DNA from: Spirochaetota bacterium
GTDB taxonomy: Bacteria > Spirochaetota > JAGLSM01 > JAKPMW01
DNA: 6,213 nt
Direction of reading: 5' to 3'
Assembly: GCA_029548715.1 (NCBI GenBank)
Contig: JAKPMW010000061.1
Span: 1 to 6,213 of the forward strand
The notes below the pieces were generated by a model, which had not been told where the DNA came from, ran no database searches, and saw nothing but the letters and a program-made list of their open reading frames with translations. Below are positions 1 through 6,139 of this stretch, piece after piece (the first letter of the stretch is position 1; every line of letters starts with the position of its first letter). Position numbers and translations under genes: made by a program.

Positions 1-243
1 CGTCCTGGGAGTGTTCGCTAAAAGGGGAGCGCCAGTTGGCCCGTGCGTGCCTGACAGCCGGGTCTCTTGCTTTGTGCTGGTGAACAGTCTCGGGCTCGAT
101 ATCTGCGCCGCGGGATACGGATCAGAATGTTTTGATACCGGCAAGGGCTTTCCGGTCAGGACCCGCGTGAGTGTGATATACCTGATACAAACGGGCCAGT
201 GCAATGTGAATCCTGAATACGCAGCAGAAAACCGTATCCCGGA
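1..243. other. Unassigned region downstream of radA, stop-free in one frame on each strand
   Basis: This is the only stretch longer than 30 bases with no assigned gene. On the plus strand the frame starting at base 2 is open from the left edge through 243 and on through antisense radA to 940. The peptide from the GTG at 11 begins FAKRGAPVGPCVPDSRV and contains five Cys before base 243. On the minus strand the radA frame reopens after TAA and stays open to the left edge, with pieces such as LTRVLTGKPLPVSKHSDPYP. Neither peptide is one I can assign to a family, and neither has a convincing start plus ribosome binding site. I see no tRNA, rRNA or clear terminator with a U-tract. It could be the edge of a convergent or downstream gene, a gene relic, or a structured RNA. 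Confidence 0.5.
111..241. repeat. Perfect 10-bp inverted repeat (arms 111-120 and 232-241)
   Basis: The left arm CGGGATACGG (111-120) is the exact reverse complement of the right arm CCGTATCCCG (232-241), with 111 nt between them; the right arm begins just beyond the radA stop. Pairing does not extend past the arms. Inside lies a shorter inverted pair, ACCGG (137-141) and CCGGT (152-156). The arms could close a long-range stem in a transcript or mark the ends of a small element; no target-site duplication is evident to me. Confidence 0.5.
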
Positions 244-1722
244 TTATTTCCCGAACACTGCATCGAGGGCCGCGGCGAGGCTTGAGGCAAACACGAGGTC
301 TGGGCCACTTCCCCCCTGGCCGGAGACTGTTCCCCGAGCTCTGGCTGCTTCAACATCACGCCGGTTGGCTTCAGGCAGGACCACTGCCCGCACTCCGAGT
401 TTGGCAGCCTGGGCCACGCGTTTGTCCGCCTGGGGGATGCGACGCAGGTCGCCCAAGAGTCCGATTTCGCCCATCACGACGACCGGGCAGTCGGGCACGC
501 GTCCGTGCAGGCTGCCCGTGATGGCTGCCGCAATGGCCAGCTCGGCCGCGGGTTCGTTGATTGCGAGACCGCCCGTGACATTGACAAAGGTATCGCTGTC
601 GCCGAGGTCGATTCCGAGACGGCTTTCGAGAATGGCCCGGATGCGCATGACCCTGTTTGTGTCCACGCCGTCCGTGGTGCGGGCGATATTCCCCGCGACC
701 CGTCCGGTAACGAGGGCCTGGATCTCGGCCAGCAAGACCCGGTTGCCTTCGAGGGCGGCCGTCATGATCGAGCCGGGGCCCTTGGGTGTGATGCCGTCGA
801 TAAAAATTCCCGAGGGGTCAGCCACTTCGCGCAACCCGCTGTCCGTCATGAGAAAGACAGCCAGCTCGTTGACATTTCCAAAACGGTTTTTGACACAGCG
901 GATCAGTCTGAGCTCGCGGTCGCGCTGGCCTTCAAAGTAGAGGACGGTGTCCACCATGTGCTCGAGTGTCTTTGGCCCGGCCAGGGAACCGTCCTTGGTT
1001 ACGTGTCCGGCCAGGATCAGCGCGCACCCCAGGCGCCGGCACTCCTCGGACAAAAACCAGGCGCATTCCCGCACCTGGCTGACCGAGCCCGGAGTGGAGG
1101 TCAACTCCTCGCTGTGCACGGCCTGGATCGAGTCGATGATCACGAGGGCGGGGTGCAGGCTGCTGATGGCACTCTGGATGCCCGACAGACTGCCTCCCTC
1201 GAGGATGAGGATCCGGCCCATTCGTTCCAGGCTGGCAGGGTCCGGAATGGGGGAGGCTGCCGCAGTCCCCTCAGCCTCCGGAACGAGCTGTGCGTGAGAG
1301 GAGGCCAGCCCGAGACGCCGGGCACGCATGGCAAGCTGGGCGGGGGATTCTTCGGCACTGACGTAGAGCACTGACAGATCCTGTCCGGCGAGATGGCCCG
1401 CGGTCTGCAGGAGGAGGGTTGACTTTCCGATTCCAGGTTCGCCGCCAGCCAGGACAGCGGCTCCGGGAACAAGCCCGCCCCCCAGGACCTGGTCCAGCTC
1501 GTGCGAGCCGGTGGCCAGACGGGGGTGTTCGACCGGGAGGATGGTGGAGAGAGCAACGGGCTGCGCCGGACCTGGACGCGCAGTCCGGCTGCGGGCGTGT
1601 GCCGTGCCTTTTGTCTCCTCGGAAAAGCTGTTCCACTGCCCACACTCGGGGCAGCGACCCAGCCAGCGCGAGCTCTCAGATCCGCAGGAGGCGCAGACAA
1701 ATATGGAAGACGATTTTGCCAT
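244..1722 (-). CDS. radA: DNA repair/recombination protein RadA (Sms)
   Basis: This is a DnaB-like branch-migration ATPase in homologous recombination and DNA repair; 492 residues (E. coli 460). An N-terminal C4 zinc finger uses Cys10, Cys13, Cys24 and Cys27 (CASCG...CPECG) and ends in the conserved WNSFSEE. The RecA-like core has Walker A GEPGIGKS (94-101), YVSAEES (120-126), Walker B ALVIIDSIQ (192-200, Asp197), GHVTKDGSLAGPKTLEHMVD (239-258) and the RadA-specific KNRFG (278-282). The Lon-protease-like C-terminal domain (about 305-455) shows FVNVTGGLAINEPAAELA (379-396) and GEIGLLGDLRRIPQADKR (418-435). Two parts are longer than in E. coli: a segment of about 27 residues around 141-170, and the end after about 455, which includes the Gly-rich SGQGGSGP. 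The start matches the family N-terminus but lacks a clear Shine-Dalgarno sequence, being 2 nt after the mlaD stop. Confidence 0.97.
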   Translation of the reverse strand: MAKSSSIFVCASCGSESSRWLGRCPECGQWNSFSEETKGTAHARSRTARPGPAQPVALSTILPVEHPRLATGSHELDQVLGGGLVPGAAVLAGGEPGIGKSTLLLQTAGHLAGQDLSVLYVSAEESPAQLAMRARRLGLASSHAQLVPEAEGTAAASPIPDPASLERMGRILILEGGSLSGIQSAISSLHPALVIIDSIQAVHSEELTSTPGSVSQVRECAWFLSEECRRLGCALILAGHVTKDGSLAGPKTLEHMVDTVLYFEGQRDRELRLIRCVKNRFGNVNELAVFLMTDSGLREVADPSGIFIDGITPKGPGSIMTAALEGNRVLLAEIQALVTGRVAGNIARTTDGVDTNRVMRIRAILESRLGIDLGDSDTFVNVTGGLAINEPAAELAIAAAITGSLHGRVPDCPVVVMGEIGLLGDLRRIPQADKRVAQAAKLGVRAVVLPEANRRDVEAARARGTVSGQGGSGPDLVFASSLAAALDAVFGK

Positions 1723-1724
1723 GG

Positions 1725-2606
1725 CTATCTGTTGTCGTTGCGCCAGAGAATGATCGACGGGTCGTTTTTGAGCTTGATTGTCAGGACCTTGAGGTTTTCC
1801 AGGATCAGGTTCAGATCGTCATAAAACTTGCGGCTTGAAAACAGGGCGGCCACGCTGCCCTGGCCACTGACTGCCATGTCCGAGAGTCGGACCAGGGTGG
1901 CGGTTGACTGCTTGAGGTTTGCGAGAATCGCCGGCAGATCACCCTGCACGGTATTGGCCAGGGTCTGGAGTTTGGTTCCGCTTCCCGCGAATTCGTCTGC
2001 CAGGAGATTGAGCTTGCGTGTCGCTTCGTTCAGGTTGCGGAAGGACTGGGAGACATCCGTCCCGCTGGCGATCAGCATCTGTTCGATCCGGCTGGCGGTG
2101 TTCCGCACGATGGCGGCGATATCCCGCACCATGGAGCCGTCTGTCCCGCTGGAAATCATCGAGTTGAGGTTTTTCATCAACAGGCCGAATTCGCGGATTC
2201 CATCGACCATCGACATGGGGGCCTCACCCTCGATGGTCTCTCCTCCTGCAAGCGGGCGGCCCAGTCCGGTTCCCGAACTGATCGAGACAAAGAGCTCGCT
2301 CAAAAAGGTCGAGCTGGTGATTGAACCCCGGCTTCCCGTCGTGAGTTTGGTGCCGTGCTTGATGTGGGTCTCGACAATGGCCAGCCCGTCCTTGATCTCG
2401 ATGGATGTCACCTTGCCGATCCTGATTCCGTCGGCCAGGCGCACATCGCTCCCCGCATTGATACCCGAGATGGAGGGAAAGCGGACATAGACGGTAAAAC
2501 CCTCCTGAGAAAAGCTGATTCCCCGGATCACAATATTGGCAAATATGAAGATTGCAAATCCTCCCAAAACGAGGATCCCTGTCTTGAATTCATTGGGGCG
2601 TTTCAT
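1725..2606 (-). CDS. mlaD: MlaD-family MCE-domain lipid-binding protein
   Basis: This is a membrane-anchored periplasmic substrate-binding subunit of an MCE transporter; 293 residues from the 2606 start. A short basic N-terminus (MKRPNEFKTG) is followed by one transmembrane anchor (about 9-29). The MCE domain (about 36-115) includes FPSISGINAGSDVRLADGIRIGKV (read as FPSISGINAGSDV at 43-55 and RLADGIRIGKVTSI at 56-69) and SSTFLSELFVSISSGTG (98-114), then PLAGGETIEG at 118-127. From about 135 to the end the protein looks helical, with heptad-like spacing of Leu/Ile, and ends PSIILWRNDNR. E. coli MlaD has only 183 residues, so the helical C-terminus is much longer. Family members form hexameric rings; long C-terminal helices in other MCE proteins build a needle or tunnel, and a similar role here is inference. 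The TAG stop is 2 nt before radA. Confidence 0.92.
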   Translation of the reverse strand: MKRPNEFKTGILVLGGFAIFIFANIVIRGISFSQEGFTVYVRFPSISGINAGSDVRLADGIRIGKVTSIEIKDGLAIVETHIKHGTKLTTGSRGSITSSTFLSELFVSISSGTGLGRPLAGGETIEGEAPMSMVDGIREFGLLMKNLNSMISSGTDGSMVRDIAAIVRNTASRIEQMLIASGTDVSQSFRNLNEATRKLNLLADEFAGSGTKLQTLANTVQGDLPAILANLKQSTATLVRLSDMAVSGQGSVAALFSSRKFYDDLNLILENLKVLTIKLKNDPSIILWRNDNR

Positions 2607-3417
2607 GCTTCCCTCCCTTTGTGCCCGATGGTGCTGTCCGACCAAAGGGCCGGACGGTTGTAATCGGTCCGTAGGCTTCGCCGCGGATAAACTGGCGGAC
2701 GTATGGATTTTTCGAGCGCTGGATGCGTTCGGGGGTGTCAGTCTCGATCACTTCTCCCTGATACAGCATCGAGATCCGGTCGGAGATCTTATAGGCACTG
2801 ACCATATCGTGAGTCACCGCGATGGAGGTGACATTGAGCATGTCCTTCATGTGCAGGATCAGGTCGTTGATCTGGTCTGCCATGATCGGGTCCAGGCCGG
2901 TGGTCGGTTCGTCGTAGAGGATGAATTTCGGATCGGCAGCGATGGCCCGCGCCAGACCCACGCGTTTTTGCATGCCTCCCGATAGTTCGGCCGGCTTGAG
3001 GTGTGCGACTCCGGAGAGGCCGACCATCTCGAGCTTTTCATCAACAATCCGGTCCATTTCCTTTTGCGAATAGCGGCGCGACTGGATGTGACGGAAGACC
3101 ACGTTTTCGGCGATGGTCAGCGAGTCAAAGAGAGCCGCGCCCTGAAAGAGCATCCCGAATTCAGAAAGCAGGGCCAGGCGCTCGGCAGAGCTGACTCCGT
3201 TGAGTGGCTTTCCGTCGATAAAGACCTCGCCATCGTCCGGGTAGTGCAGCCCGACAATGTGCTTGAGAAGGACCGACTTGCCGCATCCGCTCTGCCCGAT
3301 GATGACCATCGTTTCGCCGCGGCAGATCGAAAGGTCCACTCCGCGCAGGACTTCCTTGCCTCCGAGCTGCTTTTTGAGGCCGCGGACTTCGATGGCATAG
3401 TCGCTTGTCTGGCTCAT
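2590..3417 (-). CDS. mlaF: MlaF-family ABC transporter ATP-binding protein
   Basis: This is the cytoplasmic ATPase that powers the MlaE permease; 275 residues. All ABC motifs are intact: Walker A GQSGCGKS (41-48), Q-loop in MLFQGAALFDSLT (Gln92), signature LSGGMQKR (145-152), Walker B FILYDEPTTGLDP (165-177, catalytic Glu170), and H-loop VTHDM (His203). FQGAALFDSLT and GLDPIMAD are typical of the MlaF/TGD3/Mkl branch rather than of amino-acid or sugar importers. After the ATPase core (about 245) a tail of some 30 residues begins GEAYGPITTVRPFGR and ends in a G/K/T/P-rich stretch. E. coli MlaF also carries a C-terminal tail, used there to clasp the partner subunit. The start has a strong ribosome binding site; the TGA stop (2590-2592) lies 17 nt inside mlaD. 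Confidence 0.96.
   Translation of the reverse strand: MSQTSDYAIEVRGLKKQLGGKEVLRGVDLSICRGETMVIIGQSGCGKSVLLKHIVGLHYPDDGEVFIDGKPLNGVSSAERLALLSEFGMLFQGAALFDSLTIAENVVFRHIQSRRYSQKEMDRIVDEKLEMVGLSGVAHLKPAELSGGMQKRVGLARAIAADPKFILYDEPTTGLDPIMADQINDLILHMKDMLNVTSIAVTHDMVSAYKISDRISMLYQGEVIETDTPERIQRSKNPYVRQFIRGEAYGPITTVRPFGRTAPSGTKGGKHETPQ
2611..2620 (-). promoter_or_regulatory. Shine-Dalgarno sequence deciding the mlaD start
   Basis: The minus strand reads AAAGGGAGGG followed by AAGC and the ATG at 2606, placing the GGAGG core 5 nt from the start. It sits inside the mlaF coding region. It supports 2606 over the in-frame ATG at 2645, whose additional residues (MVGQHHRAQREGS) are hydrophilic and unlike MCE-protein N-termini. 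Confidence 0.78.
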
Positions 3418-3421
3418 ACCA

Positions 3422-3429
3422 TCCTTCCT
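3422..3429 (-). promoter_or_regulatory. Shine-Dalgarno sequence of mlaF, overlapping the mlaE stop
   Basis: The minus strand reads AGGAAGGA 4 nt before the mlaF ATG (3417). Its first two bases are part of the mlaE TAG stop (3428-3430), so mlaE termination takes place on the mlaF ribosome binding site. Confidence 0.75.
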
Positions 3430-4204
3430 AAAAATTGGTTGTCAAAAGGGATGTTAGGACATAGTCAAAGAAGAGAATGGACATGCAGATCATGACAACT
3501 GAACGGGTCGTCGATTTTCCGACACCCTCGGCACCGCCCTTGGTGCGAAACCCTTCAAAGCTGGCAATCAGGGTGATCAAAAGACCGAAGACCACAGACT
3601 TGATCAGTCCGTTGTTGATGTCACTGATGGTCAGCATGCGCAGGGTGGTCTCAATGTACTGCGCCTCGTTGAGTCCCATTTCGAGAAAGGCCACCAGCAT
3701 GCCGCCGAGGATGGCGACCAGGTCGGTAAAGAGGGTCAGGAGGGGGAGCACGATTACGCCGGCCAGGACGCGGGGGACGATCAGGTAGTGGACCGGATTG
3801 GCCGAAAGTGTGACGAGGGCATCTATCTGTTCGGTGACCTTCATGGTTCCGATCTCGGCGGTGATTCCGCTGCCGGCCCGGCCCGCGATCATGATCGCGC
3901 AGAGGATCGGGCCCAGTTCGCGGGTCACCGAGAGCGCCACCACTCCCCCCACAAAATGTTCGGTCCCCTTGACGTTGGACATCATCGCATACCCGGTCTG
4001 GAGGGCCAGGATCGCTCCTGTCGAGATGGCGGTAAAAAATGTTACCGGAATTGAATTCCAGCCGATCTTGACGATCTGCTCGAAAAAATTCCTCCGCGGA
4101 AAAGGACGGCGGAAGATATTGCGCACCGTCTCCATCAGGAGCAGGGCGATCTCGCCAAGCTGGGTAACAAAATCAAGAGTCTTTGCGCCGACAAAGCGGA
4201 TCAT
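3428..4204 (-). CDS. mlaE: MlaE-family ABC transporter permease (phospholipid / MCE transport)
   Basis: This is an integral inner-membrane permease of the MlaE family. In E. coli two MlaE subunits form the membrane core beneath an MlaD hexamer and are driven by MlaF in transport of phospholipids between inner and outer membranes. The product has 258 residues from the 4204 start, close to the usual ~260. An amphipathic N-terminal region (about 8-45) precedes hydrophobic segments at roughly 52-74, 85-110, 140-176, 198-216 and 235-255. Family signatures are ELGPILCAIMIAGRAGSG (96-113) followed by TAEIGTMKVTEQIDAL (115-130), and FEGFRTKGGAEGVGKSTT (216-233). The start overlaps the dnaB stop by 4 nt, implying translational coupling. 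The ATPase and MCE genes follow directly, so substrate assignment to lipids is by family and context, not proven. A longer start at 4243 is possible but unlikely. Confidence 0.93.
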   Translation of the reverse strand: MIRFVGAKTLDFVTQLGEIALLLMETVRNIFRRPFPRRNFFEQIVKIGWNSIPVTFFTAISTGAILALQTGYAMMSNVKGTEHFVGGVVALSVTRELGPILCAIMIAGRAGSGITAEIGTMKVTEQIDALVTLSANPVHYLIVPRVLAGVIVLPLLTLFTDLVAILGGMLVAFLEMGLNEAQYIETTLRMLTISDINNGLIKSVVFGLLITLIASFEGFRTKGGAEGVGKSTTRSVVMICMSILFFDYVLTSLLTTNF

Positions 4205-5550
4205 TCCTCGGACCTCCGCACGCCGTCGTCGAAGCGCATGCACTCGCCGCGGAAGTGGAGGGGAATTTCGCCTTGCGGTCCGTTGCGGTGTTTGCGGATC
4301 AAAAGTTCGGCGACGTTTTTTTCGGACTCGTCCTTGGTATAGATGTAATTGCGATGGATAAAGGCCACGATGTCCGCATCCTGCTCAATCGCGCCGGACT
4401 CGCGCAGGTCCGAGAGCAGGGGACGCCTGTCCGAGCGGTCCTCGATCTTGCGCGAGAGCTGGGAGAGGGCGATGACGGGAACATTCAGTTCCTTGGCCAG
4501 ATACTTGAGTGAGCGGGAGACATCCGAGATGATGTTGTAGCGGTCATAGCGGGGAATATCCTCGGGTCCGTCAACGAGCTGCATGTAGTCAATGATGATC
4601 AGGGCCAGGTCTCCCCGTTCACTCATCACGCGGCGTGACTTGGCCCGGATCTCGTTGACCGTGATATTGGGTTTGTCATCGATTACGATCTGGGTCTCGT
4701 ACAACCTGTCAGCGGCATAGATCAGCTGGTTCATGTCGGCCTGGGAGAGCAGGCTCTGCTTGATCCGCGAGTTGTCCACCTTGGCCTCGGCGGTCAGGAG
4801 GCGTACGCCCAATTCTTCCTTCTGCATTTCAAGCGAAAAGATCAGGACCGGGCGTTTGCTCTCGATTGCGATCCGGCTGGCCATGTTGAGACAAAAGGCG
4901 GTTTTTCCCGAGCCCGGGCGCCCGGCCAGCACGATCAGCTGTCCGCCCGAGAGTCCGCCGGTCAGGCGGTCGAATTCGGAAAAGCCGGTGGTCAGGCCGA
5001 TCTTGCCGTTACGGTTGCGGAAGTCCTGGATGATCTTGATGCTCGAGTGGACGATACTCTGGATTCCCTCGTAGGACTGGGTCAGGTTGCGGTTTGTTAT
5101 TTCGAACAGCAGGTTTTCGGCATAATTTGAGATACTGGAGACATCCTGGTCAGCCCTGAGGGCGATGTTGGCGATATCCCCCGCTGCCTTGATCAGGCTG
5201 CGCAGGAGTGACTTGTCACGCACGATCTTGGCATAATATGAAATATTGGCCGATGTGGGTGTGGCATCAAGCAGGTCATTCAGGTATTCGACTCCGCCCG
5301 AGTCCTTGACAAGTCCGTGGTCCTTGAAAAAATTGGCAATCGTGATGGTGTCGATTGCGGTGCGTTCTTCGTACAGCCGGCGAATGGCGCGAAAGATTGT
5401 GCGGTGCCGGATATCGAAAAAATCCGCCTCACCCAGCAGGGTGATGGCGGTGTCAAGCGCGTTTGGATCAATAACCAGGGCGCCGAGGAAGGCTTTCTCG
5501 GCGCCCGGGTCGTGAGGAAGAACCCGACTCGCGGCTTCCTGTGTATCCAT
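4201..5550 (-). CDS. dnaB: Replicative DNA helicase DnaB
   Basis: This is the hexameric 5'-3' helicase that unwinds the replication fork and recruits primase; the product has 449 residues (E. coli DnaB has 471). The N-terminal all-helical collar (about 10-150) starts with the characteristic PHDPGAEKAFLGALVIDP. The RecA-type ATPase domain (about 185-440) shows DRLTGGLSGGQLIVLAG entering Walker A GRPGSGKT (210-217), FSLEM with catalytic-type Glu (238-242), Walker B LIIIDYMQL (317-325, Asp321), SQLSRKIEDR (363-372), DLRESGAIEQDADIV (381-395) and the arginine-finger hairpin RKHRNGPQG (419-427). No inserted intein or homing endonuclease is present. Eleven nt separate it from rplI; the region before ATG (GAGATACATCGCA) has only a weak Shine-Dalgarno match, so coupling to rplI translation is likely. 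The TGA stop overlaps the mlaE start as ATGA. Confidence 0.98.
   Translation of the reverse strand: MDTQEAASRVLPHDPGAEKAFLGALVIDPNALDTAITLLGEADFFDIRHRTIFRAIRRLYEERTAIDTITIANFFKDHGLVKDSGGVEYLNDLLDATPTSANISYYAKIVRDKSLLRSLIKAAGDIANIALRADQDVSSISNYAENLLFEITNRNLTQSYEGIQSIVHSSIKIIQDFRNRNGKIGLTTGFSEFDRLTGGLSGGQLIVLAGRPGSGKTAFCLNMASRIAIESKRPVLIFSLEMQKEELGVRLLTAEAKVDNSRIKQSLLSQADMNQLIYAADRLYETQIVIDDKPNITVNEIRAKSRRVMSERGDLALIIIDYMQLVDGPEDIPRYDRYNIISDVSRSLKYLAKELNVPVIALSQLSRKIEDRSDRRPLLSDLRESGAIEQDADIVAFIHRNYIYTKDESEKNVAELLIRKHRNGPQGEIPLHFRGECMRFDDGVRRSEE
4205..4217 (-). promoter_or_regulatory. Shine-Dalgarno sequence deciding the mlaE start
   Basis: Within the last codons of dnaB the minus strand reads GGAGG (4213-4217), 8 nt before the ATG at 4204. 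A second GAGGA directly abuts the ATG. This favours the 4204 start over the in-frame ATG at 4243, whose 13 extra residues (MHALRRRRAEVRG) are only dnaB 3' sequence read in another frame. Confidence 0.75.
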
Positions 5551-5561
5551 TGCGATGTATC

Positions 5562-6110
5562 TCAGTCTTCGTCAGTGGCTGCTTCGGTGCCAACGGGCTC
5601 CTCGGCAGTGGCCTCGGCCTCGGAAACCGGAGCCGCAGGACGGGCCACGTACTCCTCGGCATCGCCGTGGATCGAGGTTACGTGAACCTTGAGCTTGGAC
5701 TGGACGCCCTCGTACAGCTTGACTGTGACCGTAAAATCGCCAAGATGCTTGATCGGCTCGCCGACTTCGATCTTGCGGGCATCAATTTCGACACCCATCT
5801 CCCTGAGGGCAACGGAGATCTCGTGTGCATGGATCGAGCCGTAGAGGCGGTTTCCTGAGGAGACCTTTCCGGTTACAGTAACCGAGAGATCGGCAATCTT
5901 CTGGGCCATGTCACGGGCAGCCAGGGTTTTCTCTTCCTTGCGCTTGAGGATGGCCTGCTTCTGCCGCTCAAGCCACTTGAGGTTGGTGGCCGTCTTGGGC
6001 AGGACCAGCCCCTTGGGCAGGAGGTAGTTTCGGGCGTAGCCGGGGGCCACGTTTTTGATATCGCCTTCTTCGCCGAGTCCGCTGACGTCGGCCTTGAGAA
6101 TTACTTCCAT
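5562..6110 (-). CDS. rplI: 50S ribosomal protein L9
   Basis: This encodes a 182-residue L9, which binds 23S rRNA at the base of the L1 stalk and reaches across the ribosome surface. The N-terminal RNA-binding domain (about 1-50) is textbook: MEVILKADVSGLGEEG, then VAPGYARNYLLPKGL at 21-35. The long connecting helix (about 44-75) is rich in K, E, R and A. The C-terminal domain (about 76-148) includes GNRLYGSI (86-93) and GDFTVTVKLYEGV (124-136). E. coli L9 is 149 residues; this one has roughly 30 more at the C-terminus (150-182), an Ala/Glu/Pro-rich acidic tail ending in ATDED that is probably disordered. The start is the family-standard MEVIL with a good ribosome binding site. Stop TGA at 5562-5564 is 11 nt before dnaB. 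Confidence in the family is very high; the role of the tail is unknown. Confidence 0.97.
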   Translation of the reverse strand: MEVILKADVSGLGEEGDIKNVAPGYARNYLLPKGLVLPKTATNLKWLERQKQAILKRKEEKTLAARDMAQKIADLSVTVTGKVSSGNRLYGSIHAHEISVALREMGVEIDARKIEVGEPIKHLGDFTVTVKLYEGVQSKLKVHVTSIHGDAEEYVARPAAPVSEAEATAEEPVGTEAATDED

Positions 6111-6117
6111 TTAATTA

Positions 6118-6123
6118 CTCCTT
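6118..6123 (-). promoter_or_regulatory. Shine-Dalgarno sequence of rplI
   Basis: On the minus strand AAGGAG lies 7 nt before the ATG at 6110, inside the 29-nt rpsR-rplI gap. It is the strongest and best-spaced ribosome binding site at the upstream end of the run and fixes the rplI start. Confidence 0.8.
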
Positions 6124-6139
6124 CTCGGGGGTTCGGATA

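Noticed and set aside
16..31. Small hairpin CGCT/AGCG around AAAAGGGG near the left edge
   Set aside because: A 4-bp stem is expected by chance; the adjacent T-run on the minus strand lies in the loop, not after the stem.
137..156. Hairpin ACCGG/CCGGT as a possible radA terminator
   Set aside because: The stem has only 5 bp with a 10-nt loop and no run of T follows on either strand, so it does not meet the form of an intrinsic terminator.
244..940. Plus-strand open frame over the 3' half of radA (continuation of the frame open from the left edge)
   Set aside because: Inside radA it is purely antisense, with an Arg/Ser/Pro-heavy composition typical of shadow frames in GC-rich DNA. The radA protein is complete and conserved throughout. 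Only the part before 244 remains undecided.
505..1374. 289-codon plus-strand frame opposite radA
   Set aside because: It lies entirely within radA, has no family resemblance and no plausible ribosome binding site; it is a by-product of radA codon bias.
1828..2490. 220-codon plus-strand frame opposite mlaD
   Set aside because: Fully antisense to a convincing MCE protein, with low-information Ser/Arg/Pro composition and no recognisable domain.
4205..4243. Upstream mlaE start at 4243 giving a 271-residue protein
   Set aside because: The extra residues are Arg-rich read-through of dnaB 3' sequence, and the ATG at 4204 has the Shine-Dalgarno sequence and family-like N-terminus.
3798..4361. 187-codon plus-strand frame across the mlaE/dnaB junction
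   Set aside because: Antisense to two well-conserved genes, with no recognisable protein features.
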